The notes: generated by a model not told the origin, from the letters alone. 64,000 nucleotides of DNA from Latrodectus hesperus (GCA_037975125.1 CM075854.1:61663926-61727925), one strand, 5' to 3'; positions 48,451 to 62,994 are shown, counted from the first letter of the stretch. Program-made: numbers and translations.

Positions 48451-51400
48451 TTGAATCCAATTTAATCAGATTCCAAGCTTTTTCACTTAATAAATACCAA
48501 AAAAATTATTTAATATCACAAAATATTAGATTAATCTGTCACTCATCAAGTAGGGAAAATTTCTTGATTTTTAAGAATGTACCTCTGCTTAGACTTTTAT
48601 TAAGCTTTGAAATGTCTTTTCAAAAAGATGATGCTTGGCCACATCTGCTGCTTAGCAAGCTAAGTGAACCAACTTTTTCATATAAAGCAGAGCTCATAAC
48701 ATAATAGGAAAGCAATTTGAACCGTCTTAGTATCTTGATGATTTAACATAACAATTGGAGATTATTTGGAAAGAAAACGTCTGCTGGACATCTCGAAACT
48801 ATTAGCCTCTACCATACAGTGTGGCAACTTGCACTCCTTCCAGCGTTAGGATAAAATCTTATTAACTTACCTCTTTTAAAAGATCAAACTCTAAAATAAA
48901 ATATTAAATTGATCTAAAATTTTGTGTGATTTGAGAGATTTTCTATATTTAGTTTTCACATCCTCTATTTTCATTGCACTTGGCCTTTTCTTACTCAGTT
49001 AAGACATTATTATGAATCAAATACAACAAAAAGCTCAAAATAAAAACTAGTTTCTAATGAAGATGGAACTTACATAATGGTACACGGCATTCTCAAAATA
49101 AAAGAAATGTAATGCATTTTGTATATAAAGTGGTTTCCATATGTAATATTGATAATTATTCCATCACACTTATTGTGGGTAAATGAATTATAAAGTTTTA
49201 TCAAACATTTTACAAAATTCACATTCATTATCAAAAGGTCAATGTAGCAAACATGACAACCATACTTATTTACAGTATAGCAAAAAAACAATTAAGTAAT
49301 ATGTGTGTAGGGGGCATAACTTTCAACCTAAATTAATACTTTAAACTTCAGATAAAATATCTCTCTCATTCTCGTAATAAACACATAAAAGACCTTCATC
49401 TTAAATTTTAAATTTAAGAAGATAATTTAAATGTTTTTTGTGCAAAAATATAAATAAGTTTTTGACAATGCACTAAATTCTTTTATGTAATAAAGATAAT
49501 AAATTTTAACACTATATCCCAATTAAAAGACGTACATTTCAATAGAATATACGTACACACATATTATATGCCTCGGAATCATCGAAGGGATAGCCAGTTT
49601 TGATAAATGATGCTTTTATTTCCCCCAGAATTAACTTGAAACTTTAACTCGAAATCTAAGAATTTCATTCATTTTTCATTATAAGAATGAGTTTAATAAT
49701 AAAAATTTTATTTTATAATGAAAAATAAATATTTAGTGAATAATTCTAATTGGACAGAAAAATAGACACAAATATTTCAACTTAGTGAATAAATATGTTT
49801 CTTAAAATGAACTTGCAAGTCCTAAAATATTTTATTAAATATGATGCAGAATATTTATTAAATTTAATAGTTCTATGCATTGTTTGCAGAAAAAATTATA
49901 TTTAATAATTTATTTAAAAGAAAAGCATAAAATGCAGTTATAAATTAACATAACATTAAATTTACTTTCCAAAAGTACTATTGTTGCTAAGTTTCTAGAA
50001 TATAAGTGAAATGAATATTATATTTCCTTATTATTTCTCTCCTGAAAAGTATTTACATCCCACGCAAAAATGCTATTAATATGTTTGTTTTTATCCAATT
50101 AGCAAAGTCTTCATAGTCTTATTTGACATTTATAATAAAATAACAAGTTCGCATGATTTTACTTCATAATTATAATAAATTGACACACTTTTCAAGAAAT
50201 AAAATGTATTAAGGACAAGTTTTGTATAAAATGAAATTAGTAATTTATTTCTTAGCAGTATAAACAAAACCTATTTTATTACTAAATCTGATAAATTTAT
50301 TTCTATAAAAATTATACTGCAATAAAAATCCTTTTAAGATATAAATAAATTATGCAAATAAAATATATTTACATGATAAGTAAATTATATATTTTCAACT
50401 TAAACCAGAAAAATACCATTTGCTCTTAATGATGAATTATTGAAATTATTTGGTCACAAAAATCAAAATTTTGGAAGCTCTGATTTTTTGTATGTTTATA
50501 AATTATGCTTATCCACTTATGACGAAAAATATTAAATCAAATTAAATGAATACTTTTTTAAAAGTGCAAGTAATTGAAATTGAAATAATACAGAACGATT
50601 TAAAATAATGATTTCTGAATTTAGAATAAATTATAATTAATTTAAGCATTAAAAAGGACAGAAGAAAGGTATTTGGAAAGCATCTAAAAGTAACAACAAA
50701 CTTATGCTTTTCCCTCCTAACTGATATATTAAGAAGCATAAAATTATGTGATTGATTATCGTCTCTTACTGGGGTATTAACATATTTTTTTCTCTTGTTT
50801 CGTTTTTTTCTAACTATTTATCCAATCTATCTTGCATTTGCTTTTAGTTTAATGAGATGCAATAAGAATATATCCAGGAGAGGCTATATAAGGTTTAATA
50901 ATTATGTTTATTTATTTAAAAATATCTCTCTATAAGAATAGTCTTTTTATTATTCTTAATGCAGACTCTTAAATTTTTCTTGCGGGTAATTGCGTGCAGC
51001 GAAATTTTTACTTTTATATAAGTCAATCCATCAGAATTTTAGAAATTTTGCAATTGATGATTTAATATTCATACAAAATTTTAGATACTGGGTAATTGGA
51101 ATATTTATTAATGCATCTAATGTAATTTTTAATTAAAATTAGATATTCTTATAAATAATATCTAAGGCCTACAAACACATATTAAAGATTTGAATCTAGC
51201 TTACAAAGATTTTGTGTGTGACTGAAGTTTAGAACCTTACCCATTCAATAATAAAATCAAAAACAATCAGTCAGTTCACTAAAAGAATGCATACAAAAAA
51301 GTTACTTAATATTTTAAATTTAGATTTTTTTATGCAATTATTTTATGATTTTTTATATTTTGAAATTGGTAATTAATATCATTTTTTGACATTTTACTAT

Positions 51401-51607
51401 AAATTACTTTTTTATCCAAAAATAAATTGTTTATAAAAATGATTAATATTTAAAATGTATCATTAATAAGAAATATTTTAATTTTTCAGTAAATATTTAA
51501 GGATATTCAACAAAGTATGCAGAAAAGCATCATAAAACAGAAGTGCTTATTGTAGGTAGATTAGAGATTTAAGCAATATACTCATTAGGAGTAATTTTTT
51601 ATTAAAA

Positions 51608-51613
<6 letters not shown>
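48451..51613. other. AT-rich non-coding DNA
   Basis: No gene. The segment 48640-48860 is less AT-rich (it contains TCTACCATACAGTGTGGC) and may belong to an interspersed repeat I cannot name. Frames at 49070-49291 and 50542-50739 lack motifs. Confidence 0.5.

Positions 51614-51655
<42 letters not shown>
51614..51655. repeat. Short (TA)n microsatellite
   Basis: About 42 bp of pure TA. Confidence 0.96.
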
Positions 51656-51658
<3 letters not shown>

Positions 51659-51816
51659 ATTTTTTAAATCTATTTTAAGTTTTTTTTATACTGTCGATTT
51701 TACATTATTTATTTGCATTCAAAATTTTGTGATTATTGGAAAAGAATTAAATTTATACTTTCAAGAACTTTTTTCGGGACTTGGAATTTTGCGCTAGAGT
51801 TAATACAATGAAGATA

Positions 51817-55917
<4,101 letters not shown>

Positions 55918-56045
55918 TAGGGTAAGTGTTTGGAATTTTTTCGGATTCTCAACGTAATGACATGTAAATAAGGCTTACTGTCAGTGGAAAATTCTTCAAG
56001 AAAGCAAAACGAGGTGAACGTTTATAAATGTCTTTCAATAGAATA
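55918..56045 (+). repeat. Dispersed repeat copy B
   Basis: Partner of 23907-24040. Here the shared blocks are GGGTAAGTGTTTGG, CGGATTC, GAAAATTCTTC and GTCTTTCAATAGAATATA. The frame is broken by stops, so this copy is more decayed than copy A. Confidence 0.4.
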
Positions 56046-56060
56046 TATAAATTCATATAG

Positions 56061-56086
56061 ATAGATAGATAGATATAGATAGATTA
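56061..56086. repeat. (GATA)n microsatellite
   Basis: A short AGATAGATA tract, interrupted once. Confidence 0.9.
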
Positions 56087-56120
56087 GTAGACATACGTAT
56101 GCATATGCTCCACCTAGTGT

Positions 56121-56203
56121 CAAGATGTGAAAAAGTTCTGTCACTCACTCTAGGCATTCCTCTGTTAATGCCTAGAGTGAGTGACAGTTCTGAAGACATT
56201 TTG
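56121..56203 (+). other. miRNA-precursor-like hairpin
   Basis: Arms 56138-56158 and 56167-56187 are perfectly complementary over 21 bp around an 8-base loop. Beyond a 9/8-base internal loop, another 9 bp pair (about 56121-56129 with 56195-56203), counting one G.U pair. The total is an ~83-base hairpin of pre-miRNA size. The stem is of mixed composition, not simple AT sequence, which makes chance pairing unlikely. A short fold-back transposon would look the same. The 67-codon frame at 56099-56302 overlaps it and is probably not coding. Confidence 0.5.
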
Positions 56204-57231
56204 ATACCAATGATGTATTCACATCAACCACCAGCACTTTTTTCACCAAGAAAGATTGTTATTATTCTAAGATTGACTGTTAAAGCTAATAATAGAATAT
56301 AAAAAAATGACTCTGTCAGCGAGATTCCTAAGCCATTTATTTTTGTTATTGTGCCAAAATTATTTTTGTTTTTTTATGTAAATTTTTCTGTCAAAAGTCT
56401 CCCAAAAGAAATTCATTATCAGTCACACCTACGCTTAATTAACTGAATTTTTACTGGTTTAATTTGAAAAGAACAATGCATTGAATTTTTACTTTTATTT
56501 CAATTTTAGAATGTGTGTACACTTTTTAAATGTCATTTCATTGTTGCACACAATAAAATTGATCTGTTTAAGAAATTTTTGATTAACTTCTTAGCTATAA
56601 ATTTTTATTTCTTTTCCCTTTACTGATACCAATTATGTAAATTTAAGCGCACACAATTACCTACATATTTATTACAGTTTTATTTCTATATTCTCAATTT
56701 TAAGCGAACAAAATATTTATCTTACTATTCTAAAATACTGTATGAATTATCTTCACACTGAGAAGCGTCTATAAATAAAAATGTATTCTTTACTTATATT
56801 TTAAATTTTCATAAATGTAGTGTTGACACTTTTCTACGAATGTAGTTTCAAAAATAATTTAATATTGAATGTGACAAATAGCACGTTTTTATAATATCAG
56901 GATAAAAAAATCACTTTACTTGAAAAAGATGAATTTATTTATAATTTCTAATAAGCAAATAATAAATATAGATTATTACCTGATAGGAATTTTAATGTTT
57001 AATTAATCACTCTTTGTTATGCATAAAAAGTACGCTTACATTTACTCTATCAGTAAATCATAGAGTAATTTGAAAAAAAAATATTTCTATAAAACATGTT
57101 TCTTTAATTAATAAAATGCGAGCTCTTGTTTACATAGCATCAATACAAATGCTAGCCATTAAAATTGCTTTACCAGAAAGAAGTGCAAATAACAAATTGA
57201 TAGTAATTGAACTAATATATTATAACTTGTC
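56204..57231. other. AT-rich non-coding DNA
   Basis: Nothing recognised. Confidence 0.6.
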
Positions 57232-57550
57232 CCACCTGTGCATCCTTGGTACCAGGTGAGGTGTCCTGGTGGCTCCTTGGCTCGGGGCTGCAGTAGACGC
57301 GATCAAACTGCACTTGCACATTTTCTTAGCGGCCATCTGCTTTCCATGACTTTCGTAGGTGGTACAAACATTTCTAGACATGCACTAAGTGTTCTCCGGT
57401 GCAGGCTTCTCCTGACCACATTTTATCTTGTTTGGGGCTTACCAAGTACGACCTGATTCTGGATCCCCTTCTGGTGCTTGACTTTTTTAGGGTGAATGGA
57501 CTCATGGACCTGATCTTGCTTTGCTGATAACGGGGATCGGAAACAACAAC
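57232..57550 (+). mobile_element. Probable SINE or short retroelement fragment
   Basis: An abrupt ~300-bp GC-rich island with sharp edges in AT-rich DNA. It starts near CCCACCTGTGCATCC and ends in a GGAAACAACAACATT tail, like the CAA-rich tail of the tRNA-SINE at 41377. TGGTGGCTCCTTGGCTCGG near the 5' end could be a decayed polymerase III A box, but no clear B box is seen. The 72-codon frame at 57238-57456 shows no protein family. An unclassified SINE is my best call. Confidence 0.5.
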
Positions 57551-58045
57551 ATTATATTATAACAAGAATAACAAACAATTACATTTTCAAGAAATTTGGA
57601 AGCATAGTTCTAAAGGGAAAAGATCTAAAGTGCAATCACTTCTGTCAGCAATGACTACATTACAAGCCTAAGTATTGAATCAAACACACACATGCATCTG
57701 TCTATCAGCTTCAACATGAAGCCCCAGTTTAACAACCATAGAATTAAGCCAGTCGTTCGGCAATCTATAACCTTATGTTTCCTAATGGTGAAAGATTTGT
57801 AGAACATGTTGGCTTGGTCAATGGACAAATATTTTCTGTATCAAAGATGTATGCAGGCATCATAAAAGAACTTCAACCTAATCATTGATTTATAGAAATT
57901 TTTTTATAGTTTGAATATGAATTTTGAAAGGCAATTTTTAATTTCATTAATATTTCATTAAGTTATTTTACTTCATGCGACCAATAACTGTTAAATGTCA
58001 CAATTACCTCTCAGTTTTCAAAGCGTGCGGATTGTTTCTTTTTGT
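57551..58045. other. Transition zone before the gene-dense block
   Basis: Composition becomes gradually less AT-rich from about 57600. No frame or motif can be supported. Confidence 0.45.
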
Positions 58046-58051
58046 ATGAAA

Positions 58052-58423
58052 ATGAGTTTCAGTACATATTAAGTTGCAAGACTGGAGACTATTCAAAACG
58101 ACAAGTGCGAAACAGTTGTCAGTGAATTGCAATTCATTAGCGTTGTGGACGGGTCTAAGATATTGGTCTTGTCCGGATTGACGTCTTTCGAACTGCCAAA
58201 GACAAATGATGATGATGAAGACGTGAAAAGATTCGTTGCACCATCCCATGAAATTGGAAACTTTTTAAAAGAACATTTATTCCAAGAAGAAATAATAATT
58301 GCAAGCGAGCAGCCATGGACATTAAGCTATTTGCGATGCTATATTCCATTGATCCAATATTTTCAGAAACACATAATTGACGAACTTTTAAATTTTGACT
58401 ATTCGGCTTGTGGAAATGGTTAG
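58052..58423 (+). pseudogene. Small SKP1-like (?) protein, copy 1, with early stop
   Basis: The frame from ATG 58052 has an in-frame TAA at 58070 after six codons, then stays open to TAG 58421-58423, about 120 codons in all. Residues align over their first ~50 positions with the ORF at 58853 (shared E-T-V, VSGL/LSGL and F-E-(L/M)-PKT), so the stop is a lesion. Downstream features are weakly SKP1-like: an acidic NDDDED loop, a helix-like IGNFLKEHLF, a lone conserved-looking PW, then L..LI...... and IIDELLNF. SKP1 links F-box proteins to cullin ubiquitin ligases. The fit is by eye and marginal, and other small alpha/beta folds are possible. There is no intron. AATAAA lies about 17 bases after the stop. 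Confidence 0.4.
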
Positions 58424-58521
58424 CCCTTTATTCATCGTAATAAAAAATTAAAAGGTTAAAAGAATTGCAGAGAGTAGCACATTTGTATTCTCTCTGTGAT
58501 TTTTACGACACACAATTAACC

Positions 58522-58777
58522 AATTTTGGGACACGCTCGATGAAAAAGTATCACATCATGTTTTTCTTTTTTAACGTATGACATTGAAACAAGAGCCAAA
58601 GATCTTTGTGTTGATAACTACTTGTCTTGTATAAAAAGGAAGAGTCAAAAACTAATTTTGGGACGTGGATGAAAAATTGTCACAACAAATTTTCTTTTCT
58701 AACGTTGAAACAAGAGTCAAAGATCTCCAAGTTGATAACGACTTCCCGCTTGTCCTGTATAAAAGGAAGAGTCAAAA
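58522..58777 (+). repeat. Tandemly duplicated promoter-like segment, two ~125-bp copies
   Basis: Copies 58522-58650 and 58654-58777 both run from AATTTTGGGAC through TTGAAACAAGAG(C/T)CAAAGATCT and GTTGATAAC to a TATA box and GGAAGAGTCAAAA. They differ by scattered substitutions and short indels. A partial match to the start of the unit (CAATTAACCAAT...ACACG(C/T)TCGAT) recurs at about 59048-59077, after copy 2 of the small gene. The duplicated unit therefore included gene plus 3' flank. Confidence 0.8.
58758..58770 (+). promoter_or_regulatory. TATA box module TATAAAAGGAAGA
   Basis: A consensus TATA box 95 bp before ATG 58853. The same module with one extra A lies at about 58630 in the first promoter copy, and the identical 13-mer lies at 63875. 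An initiator-like TCAATCAGATC follows about 55 bp downstream of the box. Confidence 0.65.
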
Positions 58778-58852
58778 CGGATACCTGTCACATTTTCTTC
58801 TCACCTTTCAACTCAATCAGATCCTTTAGTTTTTCTTTTCTCTGTTTCGAAC

Positions 58853-59005
58853 ATGTCTGTCAACGTGAATTTTGTAGATGGAATCAAGTTGATTCAAAAA
58901 GCTGGCGAAACTGTTACAGAAGAAATAGAATTCACCAGCACATTCAATGGAGACAAGATTTCGGTCGTGTCCGGCTTGAGTTATTTTGAAATGCCAAAGA
59001 CATGA
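58853..59005 (+). CDS. Small protein, copy 2 (50 residues), C-terminally shortened paralogue
   Basis: An intact frame from ATG 58853 to TGA 59003-59005 encodes 50 residues starting MSVNVNFVDGIKLIQKAG and ending FEMPKT. It aligns with the first ~50 residues of copy 1. The open frame then ends because the sequence after PKT jumps to the 3' flank shared with copy 1, so the C-terminal half was deleted. The TATA box at 58758 gives a plausible promoter. The frame is intronless. I list it as a CDS because it is open and has a promoter, but it may be a non-functional remnant. Its function is unknown. The SKP1-like idea rests mainly on copy 1. Confidence 0.5.
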   Translation: MSVNVNFVDGIKLIQKAGETVTEEIEFTSTFNGDKISVVSGLSYFEMPKT

Positions 59006-59652
59006 CAAGAGCGCACATAAGTGCAACTCTCTGCGAATATTTTACGACATACAATTAACCAATAATATGACACGTTCGATCTTTTTTATCATTGTTTAAT
59101 GCAAAAAGAAGACTTCCGACTATCGACTGATTTCTACATAGACTTGATTCATGTCACTCAAGAAAGCATTGCGCTAATTGCATCATGACCACACAATCAT
59201 TTGGGACCAGTCATCAGTGCTTCTACTTTTTTCGCGAACCATCTGAACAATAAAGGAATACGCGTCGTATGAACAGTTTGGAAAAAACCAGGAACTCGGA
59301 AACAAGCGTCTATGTAAATTCACGTTCCTTGTGCCACTGTTCAATGAAAACAGTGTGGATAATGTGTGAATCGAAATGACTGGGACCAAGAAACACAAGT
59401 CTTCCATGAATGAAAAGCGTGAAACACGTTTATGATTGCCTCCCAAATTTTGGGAAAATGATGCTTGTACCAATTCTCGAAACTTTGTGTTTCGGCTGTT
59501 CCACAAAAAAATGGGAATGTCACAAGCTTCAATTTTTCTCGTGCGTAAACAATGGCAAATATGGGAAAGCTTTTGTAAAAAATGAAACTAGTAATCATCT
59601 CACAAGAATAAAGAGATACGAGATCCGTGGATGAATTTCGTTTGCAAAGACC
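59006..59652. other. Higher-GC stretch with broken frames
   Basis: Contains the 3' flank shared with copy 1 (to about 59077). A plus frame at 59410-59634 and overlapping minus frames (59183-59598) shadow one another, and none shows a family motif. It is probably decayed coding sequence, but I cannot choose a strand. Confidence 0.35.
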
Positions 59653-59997
59653 ATGATATGTTCAGGCTTGGAAAATAAACGGAACGCTGTTTCGGAAGAC
59701 GAGTGTCTTTGCGATTCACATTCTTGTGCTTCGGCGGACACTGTTCAAGAATACGAGAAAGCTCTTGTCGAACGCAATGTTAACGAGCACACTGTTCCCA
59801 GAGCTACGATCTTTCTTCCAAACAGTGGACGAGCTCTCTCAGCAAGAATCAAGAGATACATGTCGCTCGCCTGCGGACGAAGCGTGAAGATCATTTTCAG
59901 AGGCCACTGTATGCCCAAGCTTTGGAAGAAACGGAACACGAACGCTGTTTCGGAAGAAGCACTAGAACTTGTGCTTCATGGTAAGGATTCCACGTGA
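59653..59997 (+). other. Unrecognised 114-codon frame with internal duplication
   Basis: Open from ATG 59653 to TGA 59995-59997. At the DNA level two blocks repeat about 240-260 bp apart: CACAAGAATAAAGAGATAC (about 59601) with GCAAGAATCAAGAGATAC (59842), and GGAACGCTGTTTCGGAAGA (59681) with GAACGCTGTTTCGGAAGA (59940). The repeats lie in different reading frames, which suggests frameshifted, decayed tandem copies of one older gene. The product is Cys- and Arg/Lys-rich with no recognised domain. Confidence 0.3.
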
Positions 59998-60189
59998 AGC
60001 GCTTTAAAACTTGCTCAAACTGATAATCATTTCGAAAGACCATTGCTTTCGCCAGGACGAACGCAATCCTTTAGATGAGATGTGGAATCATTCTTCAATG
60101 GACGTGTAGAATAATCAGAGAATTAACTACGAAAGAAAGGCATGTCAGAAGAATTGGAATAAAACAAGTAAGAGAATTAGAACCAAACA

Positions 60190-60290
<101 letters not shown>

Positions 60291-60471
60291 TCTCTTTCAT
60301 TCTAGTCCTCTTACTTGTCTTGTGTGTCCTAGTTCTATTTTCAAATTGCTGTCAATGGCTCTCCATCAAATCACACAAGTTGAAATGACTGGGATGTCTT
60401 TTATTCTCGATCGACCTGGCCAAGTCACAAGGCCAGCGTGACAATGTTGTCATTCGTCTTGAGCCATTAAA

Positions 60472-60750
60472 ATGACTGTTCCATTAGAAAGACAAACTCG
60501 TCGTGTCGACTGGGAACAAATCAATTTGAAGAGAATCGTTCACATGGATTCATTTCGATCAGGGCTCAATTTGCTTCTTTCACACTGGGCACAAGCCTCA
60601 CAATTGCCTTTGGGCTGCACGATCCGATCAAGACAGCCCGAGGGAAAAAATCCCAATGATTCGAGTGTCCTCAGCAACAGTCGCCTTCTTCGCTCAATCC
60701 AGACATCGTATCACTTTATTCGTGAGTTTTCGACAGTAGGCTCCAGTTAA
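60472..60750 (+). other. Unrecognised 92-codon frame
   Basis: Open from ATG 60472 (MTVPLERQTRRVDWEQ) to a TAA at 60748-60750. Composition is protein-like (Arg/Ser-rich, mixed codons) and there are no simple repeats. No family is recognised, and no TATA box or paralogue is visible. It may be a small gene or a remnant. Confidence 0.3.
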
Positions 60751-61222
60751 ACGGACTGATGCAACAGATCAGCCCGTTTTCTCACTGGACCATCAAACGA
60801 GCAGAATGTGTTGTCCTCGTTGAGACGCTTTATTCCAACACGTGATCAGTTCAAGCGAACGAACCAATTCCAAAACGATTCCGAGTGGTACGATACCATG
60901 AAGACGTGAAGCCAGCTTCTTGGACCAACACGAGTGTGCCACTTTATTCATGAATCAAGATACACTTGAAACATTGCTCGCTTCAGACCGATTGTATTGC
61001 TTGGATCGAAATGGAACAAGAAGATATAAACGAGTTCATCGGATAAACAAGCGAACGTTGTATAGAATCCTGACTTATTCTCTTAGCTAAAACGGATTTT
61101 CTGCCTAGGTTCGATCGAGAAAATTGGTTCGCTTCGTATTCCTCCTTTATTCATGCTGACTTGGTCAGTTCGATCCAGCTGACTTGATTGACGCAACAGA
61201 TGGCCACAGTTTTCTTCTGGCA
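60712..61222 (+). repeat. Degenerate ~75-bp direct repeat pair
   Basis: 60712-60788 and 61147-61222 share a CTTTATTC(G/A)TG start, a TCCAG(T/C)T block, a GA(T/C)GCAACAGAT block and a GTTTTCT(C/T)(A/C)CTGG-like end. The offset is about 435 bp. CTTTATTC also recurs at about 60825 and 60942. The sequence between is likely old tandem gene copies. Confidence 0.5.
60950..61090 (+). other. Short basic 46-codon frame
   Basis: Open from ATG 60950 to TAA 61088-61090. It encodes a 46-residue peptide with an Arg/Lys/Tyr-rich C-terminal half (RRYKRVHRINKRTLYRI). It could be a small DNA- or RNA-binding peptide or chance. No promoter is obvious. Confidence 0.25.
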
Positions 61223-61310
61223 AATCTTTTGGTTTAGATTTAACTTTAGATTTCAAGTCAGTTCGTAGTTCCAAATATCAAAGGAAATCAAGAGACTTGA
61301 GTACTTTGCA

Positions 61311-61454
61311 TTTCCTATTATTCAAACGAGCATAACAGGAAGCGACCACACCCATGTAATTCCTAATATTCGAACGAGCACAACAGGAAGCGACCACACC
61401 CATGTAATTCCTAATATTCGAACGAGCACAACAAGATGCGACCGCACCCGTCTT
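61311..61454 (+). repeat. Three tandem copies of a 48-bp repeat
   Basis: Copies at 61311-61358, 61359-61406 and 61407-61454. Copies 1 and 2 share an identical CAGGAAGCGACCACACCC core, and copy 3 is more diverged. The array ends about 25 bp before the TATA-like box of the RING-like gene, so it could hold regulatory sites. It is GC-richer than any other repeat in the window. Confidence 0.85.
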
Positions 61455-61478
61455 ATCTTATCAGTTTCCGGAATTATG

Positions 61479-61488
61479 TATATTTAAA
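61479..61488 (+). promoter_or_regulatory. TATA-like box upstream of the RING-like gene
   Basis: TATATTTAAA lies 68 bp before ATG 61547 and just after the 48-bp tandem repeats. The position is typical of a polymerase II core promoter with a short leader. Confidence 0.45.
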
Positions 61489-61546
61489 CACGTGTCACAG
61501 TACGACCAGCTGTTCATTCTAAAATTCGAGCTTGTGCGCTGTCAAC

Positions 61547-62095
61547 ATGTCTTATTTTTCTTGTTCTAAAATTTGCGATTGCTGTCACAAGTGAATTGTA
61601 AATTCTCGTCCTTACTTGTTGTCGTGTGGACACTATTTCCACGTCTACTCTCTGATGTTATTCAACATCTACAGAGGTGAGAACAAATGTTGTCCGAATT
61701 GTTCTGCGGACTTTGAGTTGATGGAATATGATCCTGTAAAACTGAATTTTCCACCGGTCCCACCAGAAGACGCTGAAAATGAACTGAGACCAATCGACGA
61801 GATGGAGCCGGCTTGCATGACATGTAAAATTCCATTCGTTAGAGGCAAATGCAAGTCGTTTTGCGAATCATTCGTTTTCTGGATATGCGAATATAAATTT
61901 CATTTCCAATGCATCAAGTCTTCTGTGAACAATGGAGATTGGCAGTGTCCGCACTATGACACGCAGATAACGTCGATGGACTTGGCGTTTCTCGATATTT
62001 ATCCAGATCCGACCAAAAGGATTTGCAATTGTCCATGGTCAAGTGACGATCTAATGGACTTGGATTCATGGAACAACGCTTTAGAAGATCTTTGA
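61547..62095 (+). pseudogene. Double-RING-like protein, degenerate
   Basis: ATG 61547 opens MSYFSCSKICDCCHK, then hits an in-frame TGA at 61592. The frame is open again to TGA 62093-62095, about 182 codons. Two RING-like zinc motifs are visible. The first has CDCC, then SCGHYFH, then CCPNC, but the ligand Cys expected after the second His is Ser. The second has PACMTCK, then CEYKFHFQCI and WQCPHYD, where an expected His is Tyr and the last Cys is Tyr. RING proteins are usually E3 ubiquitin ligases, but the lost ligands and early stop argue against activity here. The C-terminus is acidic (SSDDLMDLDSW). The gene is intronless, with TATA upstream and AATAAA four bases after the stop. Confidence 0.65.
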
Positions 62096-62098
62096 AGA

Positions 62099-62104
62099 AA
62101 ATAA
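62099..62104 (+). terminator. Polyadenylation signal AATAAA
   Basis: The canonical hexamer lies four bases past the stop codon of the RING-like frame. The next AATAAA is about 30 bp on. Such a short 3' end is unusual for an arthropod nuclear gene but common in compact viral genomes. Confidence 0.5.
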
Positions 62105-62613
62105 AATTTGTCTTTCCACTTTCACAAAATAAAGGAAAAAGGGTAGAAAAATAGCCTCGGGTCTGGCTTTGTGGCCACGGCTTGAGGAAATTTTTTTACG
62201 TCGCTTTATTAACCAATATTGAGAAAAGTTATTCGTTCTGATCGTACAACGAGCTTTTTTCTCTTGATGACATGAGATTTTTTTTTCACTCGACTGTTCC
62301 AACAAGCTTCTTTTTTATGGTAACTAAAAAATTATTTGTTTTGCTACACACGGCTGGTTCATTTCCAACAAGCTTCTTTATTACTGAGTCCTTGTTTTTA
62401 AAAGACACGCACACACATTTGAAATGACTCGGTCGTCCATGAACATTGTAACAAAATAAAGCTCATGTGACTCAAGACTTTTGATATTTCGAGACCTTGT
62501 TAAATAAATTTTCGTAAAAAAACAAGAAGAGCCGGGTTCAACAGGCTCTTCTTTTTCTACCCTCTCTTGTTGGACATTTCGCAAAAGAGGACCCATTTGA
62601 CAAACAAAAACGC
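62105..62613. other. Intergenic, no supported gene
   Basis: Minus frames at 62081-62305 and 62381-62596 have no family motif. A duplicated CCAACAAGCTTCTTT lies at 62299-62314 and 62367-62381. The sequence shows mixed composition without coding periodicity that I can see. Confidence 0.4.
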
Positions 62614-62901
62614 TTACTTCAGAAGACCCAAGTCATTCTGAAACGCCAATAATTTTCCAGTTCTTTGTTCTAGTACTCTGCCGGCATCTTGGTGACCGGT
62701 CTTTTCGAAGCCAACAGCAAGTCTCTTTATGAATGTGGCCGTTTACAAAACTTGCGCGGTTGATTCTTGTGAAACACTAAGCTAGTGGCGTGAATCAGTC
62801 TCTTGCAACAATCCAGACGGAACGGAACGAGCATGGACTTTTATATCTCGTAGTGCTGTTTCAATCTGATGTGGCACTATGCGCACGACGTTATTCGTCC
62901 T
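62614..62901 (-). pseudogene. Decayed frame with a faint histone-fold-like patch
   Basis: One minus-strand frame is continuous from about 62901 to TAA at 62616-62614, apart from TAG (62784-62782) and TAA (62745-62743). Its composition is strongly protein-like. Near the N-terminus, NNVVRIVPHQIETALRD resembles the segment of histone H2A that enters the L2 loop and third helix (RI-I/V-P..I..A-I/L-R). Downstream TATFIKRLAVGFEKTG could be helical. The match is short, by eye, and could be chance. Treat the histone idea as a lead only. No clear start codon is visible. Confidence 0.3.
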
Positions 62902-62994
62902 TTATCTCGAAAGAAGCCATGAAAAAAATTATTTTCCAAAAATTTTAAATGGGAGAAGAAGAAATCTAATGTCTAATTAGTTCGATAGCTGTCT

